DNA of 11,812 nucleotides from Betaproteobacteria bacterium (GTDB taxonomy: Bacteria > Pseudomonadota > Gammaproteobacteria > Burkholderiales > SG8-39). Positions 6,660 through 11,812 of this stretch are shown here, piece after piece. Each line of letters starts with the position of its first letter. Within the stretch, counting starts at the first letter, position 1. The position numbers were made by a program, and so were the translations under genes. Where the stretch lies: positions 1 through 11,812 of the forward strand of contig SHXF01000127.1 of assembly GCA_009693435.1 (NCBI GenBank). Direction: 5' to 3'. The notes below the pieces were generated by a model, which was given only the letters and a program-made list of their open reading frames with translations, had not been told where the DNA came from and did not search any database.

Positions 6660-7910
6660 ATGGAAAGAATGACTGCAATGACACCATCCGGCAATCCGGG
6701 ACGCTACGGTTTGAATGGGCGCCTGGGGGCAGACAGCCGGAGCCATTTCTCGTTTGGTTGCGCGGCCTGCCAGCCGCGCACCGCGCGCCGCGCCGGCCCA
6801 CGGCACCGAACCACTGCAGCGAGCGTGGAGAACATGGCCGCGGGTGCAGCCAGCGCAACCAGCGCAACCAGCGCAACCAGCGCTACCAACGCTACCAACG
6901 CGACGGCAGGCACTGCACCCACACCGACTGCGGCCGATATCGCCGCGCGCAAGATTATCGACGTGCACCATCACCTCATGCCGCCGCGCTACTTCGAAGA
7001 GGTCGGGGCGGAGCGCATCTTCGGGCGTTCTTCGCGAAAGGCAAGCGGACCGTTCCAGTGGACACCGCAGGCCTCCATTGAAGCGATGGACCGCAACGGC
7101 ATTGCGAGCGCCATCACGTCGATCTCGGCGCCAGGCACCTGGTTCGGCGCGGACCTCGACAGCCGGAAAATCACCCGCTACTGCAACGAGTACGCGGCGC
7201 GCATGGTGGCCGATTACCCGGGCCGTTTCGGCATGTTCGCGGCGTTGCCGCTGGCAGACGTGGAAGGCTCGCTGCGCGAAATCGAATACGCGCTGGATAC
7301 GCTCCAGGCCGACGGCTTCTGCCTCATGACCAGCTACGACAACAAGTGGCCCGGCGACGAGGTCTTCAAGCCGGTGTTCGACGAACTCAACCGGCGCAAG
7401 GCGCTGGTGTTCTTTCACCCGACCGTGTCGGCGGCCTGCACCGGACTGATCTCCTTCGTGCCGGAAGCCGTGGTCGAGTTTCCCTTCGACGCGGTGCGCG
7501 CGGTGATCAGCCTGCTCTACAGCGGCACCTTGTCACGCTGCAGCGACATGCGCTTCATCTTTCCGCACGCGGGCAACGCCGTGCCTACCCTGAAGGCGCG
7601 CATTTGCCGCGTGGTGGGCAATGACAAGGTGCTCGCATCGCGCCTGCCGAATGGTCCCATGCATGAATTGCAGAAGCTCTATTTCGATATCGCGCTCTCC
7701 GCGCGTCCCGAAACGCTTGGGCCGCTGATGCAACTTGTGACTGCGAAGAACGTGCTCTTCGGCAGCGACTTTCCGTTTGCCAACAAGGGCGCGTCGCTGG
7801 AAGAAAACCTCGCAGGCTTCTACGACTACGGCTTCAGTCCGGCGGATCTGCAAGCCATCGAGCACGGCAGCGCCGAAGCGCTGTTGCCGCGGTTTGCGCA
7901 GCGGCGATGA
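6660..7910 (+). CDS. Amidohydrolase-family protein, ACMSD-like (Amidohydro_2), with long N-terminal extension
   Basis: A 416-residue protein from ATG 6660, which has AAGGTGAG about 7 nt upstream and starts 3 nt after the previous stop. The catalytic barrel begins near residue 98. It shows DVHHH (H103 and H105 as the HxH motif), H253 (FFHPT), H303 (FPHAG) and D370 (FGSDFPF), the complete metal and catalytic set of aminocarboxymuconate-semialdehyde decarboxylase relatives, which decarboxylate or hydrolyse carboxylic acids and lactones. The first 97 residues are unusual: a basic segment with a Cys pair (C34, C37) and an RR pair, then the low-complexity run SATSATSATSATNATNAT (65-82) and a Pro/Thr linker. 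They may be a degenerate Tat-type leader or not translated at all. ATG 6834 (residue 59), with GGAG upstream, is an alternative start giving 358 residues, closer to family length. The substrate is unknown. Confidence 0.88.
   Translation: MERMTAMTPSGNPGRYGLNGRLGADSRSHFSFGCAACQPRTARRAGPRHRTTAASVENMAAGAASATSATSATSATNATNATAGTAPTPTAADIAARKIIDVHHHLMPPRYFEEVGAERIFGRSSRKASGPFQWTPQASIEAMDRNGIASAITSISAPGTWFGADLDSRKITRYCNEYAARMVADYPGRFGMFAALPLADVEGSLREIEYALDTLQADGFCLMTSYDNKWPGDEVFKPVFDELNRRKALVFFHPTVSAACTGLISFVPEAVVEFPFDAVRAVISLLYSGTLSRCSDMRFIFPHAGNAVPTLKARICRVVGNDKVLASRLPNGPMHELQKLYFDIALSARPETLGPLMQLVTAKNVLFGSDFPFANKGASLEENLAGFYDYGFSPADLQAIEHGSAEALLPRFAQRR
6852..6905 (+). repeat. 9-bp coding tandem repeat, six units
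   Basis: There are three exact AGCGCAACC units, then AGCGCTACC, AACGCTACC and AACGCGACG, in frame and encoding Ser/Asn-Ala-Thr triplets ahead of the amidohydrolase barrel. Because units are 9 bp, gain or loss by slippage would change linker length without a frameshift. Confidence 0.9.
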
Positions 7911-7969
7911 TGTTCGGACCGGCTAATTCGCCGAATATACGTAGCGTGCGCCATGCGCACGAATCCACG

Positions 7970-8938
7970 ATGCGAACGATCTTCTTCGCCGCAGGTATAT
8001 GCGTCACGCTCGCAGTATCCGGAATCCCGTCCGCGCTCGCCCAGTCTTTCCCGGCGAAACCGGTGCGCATCGTGGTTCCCTTTCCGCCGGGCGGCGGCGG
8101 GGACACGGTCGGGCGCGTGGTTGCGCAGCGGCTGACCGAAAGCTGGGGACAACCGGTCATCATCGAGAACCGGCCCGGAGGCAATACCATCATTGCAGCC
8201 GAATTCGTTGCCAAGTCGCCGCCCGATGGTTACATGCTGTTCCTGGCCATCGACTCGTCCCTGACCATGAATCCCAGCCTGTACCGCAAGCTGCCCTACA
8301 ATCCGGAGACCGACCTCGCGCCGATTTCGATGATCAACTCGACGGCGCTGATCCTCACCGCCAATCCGAAGTTCCCGGCGAAATCGGTGAAGGAACTGGT
8401 GGCCTACGCCAAGGCCAACCCCGGCAAGGTCAATATCGGTTCGGGCGCGCTGGGGGCGCAGCTTGGCGTCGAATTGTTCAAGCTCACCACCGGCACCGAC
8501 ATGGTCTACGTGTCCTTCAAGGGCAGCGGTCCCACCTTTCAGGCGCTGCTGGCCGGGGACATCGATCTCGCCCTGGCCGACATCACCACCTTCGGCCCGC
8601 CTGCCAAGGAAGGGCGCCTGACCGGCATCGCCACCACCGGGTTGAAGCGCGACGTGTCCGTGCCGAATGTGCCGACCGTTCACGAATCGGGTTACCCGGG
8701 TTTCGAAGTGCGCGCCTGGTTCGGCTTGTTCGCCGCGGGCGGCACACCGCGCCCCATCATCGATCGCATCCACGAGGAGCTGGTCAAGACCCTGACCCAG
8801 CCTGCGGTGCGTGCACAGTTCCTCGCGCTCGGCCGGGAAGTCATCGTCAGCACGCCGGAGGAACTCGCGGCGGCGGTGCGCACGGAAACCGCGCGCTGGG
8901 CGCCTTTGATCAAATCCCTGGGCGTGCGACTCGATTGA
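7970..8938 (+). CDS. Bug/TctC-family periplasmic solute-binding protein (Bug 4)
   Basis: A 322-residue binding protein of canonical type. The signal peptide is residues 1-24 (MRTIFFAAGICVTLAVSG core, cleavage after SALA). The first loop is the classical PFPPGGGGD (37-45), the second RPGGNT (68-73), then SPPDG, an IGSGALGAQ loop near 157-165 and YVSFKG (180-185). I chose ATG 7970 because the signal peptide begins there. The frame is open back to ATG 7907, which would overlap the preceding gene by 4 nt and put 21 polar residues ahead of the signal peptide. Neither start has a good ribosome site. The 59-nt gap upstream is the largest in the plus-strand run and contains ATTCG-C-CGAAT (7926-7936). 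The LigI-like gene follows after 28 nt, so the ligand may feed that enzyme. Confidence 0.92.
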   Translation: MRTIFFAAGICVTLAVSGIPSALAQSFPAKPVRIVVPFPPGGGGDTVGRVVAQRLTESWGQPVIIENRPGGNTIIAAEFVAKSPPDGYMLFLAIDSSLTMNPSLYRKLPYNPETDLAPISMINSTALILTANPKFPAKSVKELVAYAKANPGKVNIGSGALGAQLGVELFKLTTGTDMVYVSFKGSGPTFQALLAGDIDLALADITTFGPPAKEGRLTGIATTGLKRDVSVPNVPTVHESGYPGFEVRAWFGLFAAGGTPRPIIDRIHEELVKTLTQPAVRAQFLALGREVIVSTPEELAAAVRTETARWAPLIKSLGVRLD

Positions 8939-8966
8939 ATCCCTTTTCTGAAACAGGCGAGCGCCG

Positions 8967-9890
8967 ATGAATTTCGCGCTACCGGTGTTGCACAACGACG
9001 GCTGGGACCGCCAGATCCGCAAGCCCGAAGTCCCACTCTTGCCGGCGGGCGCATGCGACTGCGCCGTTCACGTCTACGGGCCGCCGCAGGCGAGCGCGCT
9101 GGACGCGGCACGGCGCTACGAGCCGCCGCGTGCAACAGTCGACGACCTGATCCGCTTGCACGACACGCTGGGTATCAGCCGGACGGTGCTGATCCAGCCG
9201 ACCAGTTACGGCGCCGACCACGGCGTGCTGCTGGATGCGCTGGCGAGGGGCAAGGGACGCTTTCTCGCCACCGGCCTCATCGACGACGACACTACGGACG
9301 CGGAGATGACGCGCCTCGGTGAAGCGGGTGTGCGCGGCGCGCGATTCAACTGGCTGGGACGCACCGTCTGGGACCGGCCGCGTTTCGAGCGCGCTGTGGC
9401 GCGCCTCGCCGCGCACGGCTGGATCGCCCTGGTGCATGGCACGGCCGATGAAATGCTCGAGCGCAGGGAGATGCTGCTGAACGTGCGCGTTCCGGTGGTC
9501 ATCGACCACATGCTGCACTGGGACCTGGCCCGCAGCCACGGTAGCGGCGAGCACATCGATTTCGTTCTCGACCTGCTTGGCCGCGGAAATTTCTGGATGA
9601 AGCTGTCCAACGCCGACCGCATCTCGCGCGAGGATGCCGGCTTCAACGACACCCAGGGCCTCACGCGGCGCTTCATCGAAGCGGCGCCCGACCGTGCCAT
9701 CTGGGCGACCGACTGGCCCCACGTGCTCTATCGCAAGCCGCGCGTGCCGAATGACGCGGAGCTGGTGGAACTGTTTTTCCGCACCGTGCCGGAGCCGTCG
9801 CTACGCCAGAAGATTCTGGTCGATAACCCGGCTGCGCTGTTCCGGTTTGCTGCAGATGATCGGCGCGCTGAAGCCGCGCCCTACGTCTGA
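8967..9890 (+). CDS. Amidohydrolase-superfamily protein related to 2-pyrone-4,6-dicarboxylate lactonase (LigI-like)
   Basis: A 307-residue TIM-barrel protein of the LigI/COG3618 group; known members hydrolyse lactones such as 2-pyrone-4,6-dicarboxylate, an aromatic ring-cleavage product. The N-terminal strand reads CDCAVHVYGPP (31-40 region). The usual DCHxH is altered so that position 33 is Ala (codon GCC) and only H35 remains. H181 (VIDHML), D249 (ATDWPH) and the GARFN strand (R126) are kept at near-identical spacing to LigI (H31, H33, H180, D248). LigI itself works without a bound metal, so activity is possible but substrate or mechanism may differ. The ribosome site GGCGAG lies close to ATG 8967. 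The last residues (about 299-306, RRAEAAPY) are encoded by the first REP palindrome of the downstream array, so the original C-terminus was probably different. It is the last gene of the plus-strand run, 28 nt after Bug 4. Confidence 0.88.
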   Translation: MNFALPVLHNDGWDRQIRKPEVPLLPAGACDCAVHVYGPPQASALDAARRYEPPRATVDDLIRLHDTLGISRTVLIQPTSYGADHGVLLDALARGKGRFLATGLIDDDTTDAEMTRLGEAGVRGARFNWLGRTVWDRPRFERAVARLAAHGWIALVHGTADEMLERREMLLNVRVPVVIDHMLHWDLARSHGSGEHIDFVLDLLGRGNFWMKLSNADRISREDAGFNDTQGLTRRFIEAAPDRAIWATDWPHVLYRKPRVPNDAELVELFFRTVPEPSLRQKILVDNPAALFRFAADDRRAEAAPYV

Positions 9891-10223
9891 GTCCCGCGCC
9901 ATCGCTGTTGGGCACGGATTCATCGCGCCATGGTTGCCGGGATGCCGCCGAAGTTCGGCGCGCTGAAGCTGCGCCCTACATATCCGAGTCTTGAGCCACC
10001 GTCGTAATGCGCGGATTTATCGCGCCATGGTTACCGGGATGCCACCGATGTTCGGCGCGCTGAAGCTGCGCCCTACATATCTGAGTCTTGAGCCACCGCC
10101 GTAGGGCGCGGATTCATCGCGCCAGGGTTGCCGGGATGCCGCCGAAGTTCGGCGCGCTGAAGCTGCGCCCTACATATCTGAGTCTTGAGCCACCGCCGTA
10201 GGGCGCGGATTCATCGCGCCATG
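9861..10223. repeat. Alternating REP-like palindrome array (BIME-like), ~97-bp period
   Basis: This covers the whole 337-nt convergent gap plus the last codons of the LigI-like gene. Eight 23-nt units alternate in orientation. Plus-oriented: 9907-9929, 10004-10026, 10101-10123 and 10198-10220. Minus-oriented: 9862-9884, 9957-9979, 10054-10076 and 10151-10173. The best units start with GTAG followed by GGCGCG-GATTCAT-CGCGCC (or a GGCGC...GCGCC variant); the two orientations agree at about 20 of 23 positions. Spacers are constant (22-24 nt and 27 nt), so pairs form a tandem unit of 95-97 bp, in three full copies and one partial. The units nearest 9907 and 10004 have decayed GTAG boxes. A GTAG foot plus imperfect palindrome is the known signature of REPs mobilised by RAYT (TnpA-REP) transposases; none is encoded here. 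The array may act as a bidirectional terminator or mRNA stabiliser. No protein-coding gene is seen in the gap. Confidence 0.85.
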
Positions 10224-10227
10224 GGTG

Positions 10228-11211
10228 CTACTTGAAAAACTCGCGATACAGCTCGTAGCTCCTGGCCACGTATTCGTTCAGGTCGCGGCTGTTGCGGTAG
10301 AAGATCGGAAAGCGCAGTTCCTTCATCCCCTTGACGAACTCCGGTTCCCGGATTGCGCGCGCGAACCCCTCCTCGAGTTTTTTGACTATTCCTTCCGGGA
10401 CCCCCTTTGGAACCTGAACGCCAAAAAACAGCCGCAGCGGCATGTCATAGCCGAGTTCCTTCAGTATCGGTGTGTTCGGGTATTCGTCAGCCCGTTCCTC
10501 GCGCCACAGTACCAGCAGTTTCGTCTTGCCCGCTTCTATGTAAGACGAGCTGAAATCGCCTGCCACCATATCGACGTGCCCGCCCAGCAGCGCTGTCTCC
10601 CCGGCCCCGGCGGCGCCGAACGGGATGTGGACAAGTTCAACATTTTCCTTTTGCCCGATCTTGAGCATCACGGTCGGAGCGAGGCCGATTGCGGTGGCAC
10701 CGAACGACATTTTTTTGTTCTTCTGTCTTGCCTCGCCGATGATGTCCTTGAGGCTGTTGTAGGGCGAATCGGCGCGGACGATCAAACCGGGATTGGAGGT
10801 GGAGAACTGCATCACTTGCGTGAAATCGTTGATCGGGTGGAACGGCACCTTCTGTATGAAAGGCACGACTGTCATAGGACCGAAGGCGGTAAAGCCGATG
10901 GTGTAGCCGTCCGGCCGGGATTTCGCGAGTTCCGCGATACCCAGGGTCAACCCGGCCCCAGGCTTGTTGACCGGGATGATCGGTTGGCCGATGTATTTTT
11001 CGGCGCTGCGGAGCAGCAGACGTATAGACAGGTCGGCGGCAACCCCCGGCGGAAGCGGGATGATGAAAGTGATCGGCTTGCTGGGGTAAGCCGCCACGTC
11101 GGCCTGCTGGGCCTGTGCGTGTCTGCCTGCAACCAGCGCGACGAAAAGCGCAGCGGACAGCAATACACATAGCGATTTGATGATCGCCGGTAACCCGGTT
11201 CTTCCGTACAT
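10228..11211 (-). CDS. Bug/TctC-family periplasmic solute-binding protein (Bug 5), divergent
   Basis: A 327-residue binding protein. The signal peptide (residues 1 to about 34) has core SLCVLLSAALFVALVAG and probable cleavage after HAQA. The mature protein begins near AAYPSKPITFIIP. The first loop is PLPPGVAAD (52-60), with GV instead of GG, and the second KPGAGLT (83-89), followed by SRPDGYT. Later hallmarks include the SFGATAIG loop and VELVHIPFG. ATG 11211 is supported by GGAGTG 8 nt upstream; the frame also allows TTG 11229. It follows the partial enolase-superfamily gene after 50 nt on the minus strand, and that enzyme is the best clue to its ligand. It is the least similar of the five Bug copies, richer in Lys, and contains a run of seven A/T pairs near 10710, unlike its neighbours. 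The stop codon lies 8 nt from the last REP unit. Confidence 0.92.
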   Translation of the reverse strand: MYGRTGLPAIIKSLCVLLSAALFVALVAGRHAQAQQADVAAYPSKPITFIIPLPPGVAADLSIRLLLRSAEKYIGQPIIPVNKPGAGLTLGIAELAKSRPDGYTIGFTAFGPMTVVPFIQKVPFHPINDFTQVMQFSTSNPGLIVRADSPYNSLKDIIGEARQKNKKMSFGATAIGLAPTVMLKIGQKENVELVHIPFGAAGAGETALLGGHVDMVAGDFSSSYIEAGKTKLLVLWREERADEYPNTPILKELGYDMPLRLFFGVQVPKGVPEGIVKKLEEGFARAIREPEFVKGMKELRFPIFYRNSRDLNEYVARSYELYREFFK

Positions 11212-11235
11212 TTCGTGCACTCCATTCAATAAAAT

Positions 11236-11252
11236 ACCCGATGCAAGCGGGT
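11236..11252 (-). terminator. Small hairpin followed by a T-rich tract between enolase-superfamily gene and Bug 5
   Basis: On the minus strand, ACCCG-CTTGCAT-CGGGT (5-bp stem, 7-nt loop) is directly followed by ATTTTATT. This is the layout of a weak intrinsic terminator or attenuator and could lower Bug 5 expression relative to the upstream gene, or define a processed end. The stem is short, so confidence is limited. Confidence 0.3.
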
Positions 11253-11261
11253 GGAACTGGT

Positions 11262-11812
11262 TCAGCCTACGGTGTAGCGCCGCACCGCCTCTTCGTTCAA
11301 CGAGAGTCCCAGGCCCGGCGTGTCGGGCACGGCAATCTTGCCGTTTGTGATCCTAAGGGGTTCGGCCAGTATTTCATCGCGTAGCGGATTCTCGCCGACG
11401 TCGTATTCCAGGAGTTGTGGCACCGGCTCGAATTCCGAATGCGGATTCGGCGGGAGCGATGCGGCAAAATGCAGCGCCGCGACCAGCCCGACGCCGCTCG
11501 ACCACGCGGCCGGCACGATGCGCGTATTGTACAGACGGCACAGTTCGGCGATGCGCCGCGCTTCATCGAGCCCGCCGCAGGCGCACACCGCCGGTTGCGC
11601 GATGTCGATGCAGCCGTTCTCCAGCAGGCGCAGGAAATCATGCGCAGAGTGATGCGCCTCGCCGGTCGCGACGGGGATCATCCCCTGCGCGCGCAGATGC
11701 GCGTAGCCGCGGTAGTCATGCGGCTTGAGCGGTTCTTCATACCATGCGATGCGGTAGGGCGCGATGCGGCGCATGCTCTCCAGGGCCACGTCGGCGCTGT
11801 AGTTCGCATTCG
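11262..11812 (-). CDS. Enolase-superfamily enzyme (mandelate racemase-like), 5'-truncated by the window edge
   Basis: About 183 C-terminal residues are visible; the gene continues beyond 11812, where ...NANYSADVALESM is in frame just after the expected first metal-binding Asp. Retained motifs are WYEEP (metal Glu) and VATGEAHH (metal Glu). The normal QPDV aspartate is Ala (QPAV, codon at 11589-11591) and the normal PHxW histidine is Ala (PAAW, codon at 11508-11510). Both members of the His-Asp general-base dyad of the mandelate racemase subgroup are therefore missing. The fold and the C-terminal capping return (TPGLGLSLNEEAVRRY) look intact, so this does not read as a decayed gene. It may use only the barrel Lys side for chemistry, or have a different role. 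It lies 50 nt upstream of Bug 5 in the same direction. The substrate and the N-terminal Lys motif cannot be seen in this window. Confidence 0.9.
   Translation of the reverse strand, partial: NANYSADVALESMRRIAPYRIAWYEEPLKPHDYRGYAHLRAQGMIPVATGEAHHSAHDFLRLLENGCIDIAQPAVCACGGLDEARRIAELCRLYNTRIVPAAWSSGVGLVAALHFAASLPPNPHSEFEPVPQLLEYDVGENPLRDEILAEPLRITNGKIAVPDTPGLGLSLNEEAVRRYTVG

Noticed and set aside
6704..6952. Minus-strand frame with repeated VALVALVAL sequence, resembling a membrane segment
   Set aside because: It is the reverse reading of the 9-bp coding repeat inside the amidohydrolase gene; the apparent hydrophobic repeat is a by-product.
5313..7418. A 701-codon minus-strand open frame opposite Bug 3, the enolase-type gene and the amidohydrolase
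   Set aside because: It is antisense to three well-supported genes, has low-complexity Arg/Ala/His-rich translation and no start or domain evidence.
7907..7969. Upstream start at 7907 for Bug 4 overlapping the amidohydrolase stop
   Set aside because: It would place 21 polar residues before a clear signal peptide and has no better ribosome site than ATG 7970.
7826..9022. A 398-codon minus-strand open frame opposite Bug 4
   Set aside because: It mirrors the codon structure of Bug 4 and has no recognisable protein features.
9861..10223. CRISPR array
   Set aside because: The repeats alternate in orientation and the spacers are themselves near-identical between copies, so there are no unique spacers and no cas gene.

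Overview
This is a GC-rich window with compact, directional gene clusters and a strong excess of tripartite tricarboxylate transporter (TctC/Bug-type) periplasmic binding proteins. Large Bug families are typical of Burkholderiales (Bordetella, Achromobacter, Cupriavidus and relatives), so a betaproteobacterium is my best inference. No rRNA, tRNA, integrase or transposase is visible, so the assignment rests on gene content alone.

Layout. (1) Positions 71-2202, minus strand: a three-gene operon transcribed as VOC/glyoxalase-fold protein, carboxymuconolactone-decarboxylase-family protein, Bug binding protein, with a strong stem-loop after the last gene (31-56). (2) Positions 2434-3423, plus strand: a lone Bug protein, divergent from the VOC operon. 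(3) Positions 3469-4458, minus strand: a ketopantoate-reductase-family oxidoreductase, convergent with region 2 and divergent from region 4. (4) Positions 4592-9890, plus strand: a five-gene run of Bug protein, enolase-superfamily enzyme, ACMSD-like amidohydrolase, second Bug protein and LigI-like lactonase-family amidohydrolase, mostly with very short gaps. (5) Positions 9862-10220: the convergent junction is filled by eight alternating REP-like palindromes in a tandem array of about 97 bp period. (6) Positions 10228-11812, minus strand: a second enolase-superfamily enzyme (running off the window) followed by a fifth Bug protein.

How the genes may work together. The enzymes belong to families used for small carboxylic acids and lactones: enolase-superfamily dehydratases, cycloisomerases or racemases, metal-dependent decarboxylases/hydrolases, a pyrone-dicarboxylate-lactonase relative, a CMD-fold protein, a VOC-fold protein and a 2-keto-acid reductase. 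With five binding proteins for carboxylate-type ligands, the window looks like a mosaic catabolic island in which each binding protein is paired with one or two enzymes. No TctA or TctB membrane component and no transcriptional regulator is present here. The substrate cannot be named from sequence alone.

The points most worth a second look are the loss of both His-Asp dyad residues in the partial enolase-superfamily enzyme, an Ala in place of the first His of the HxH motif in the LigI-like protein, an unexplained ~97-residue N-terminal extension with an in-frame 9-bp tandem repeat in the ACMSD-like amidohydrolase, and the GTAG-type alternating REP array.
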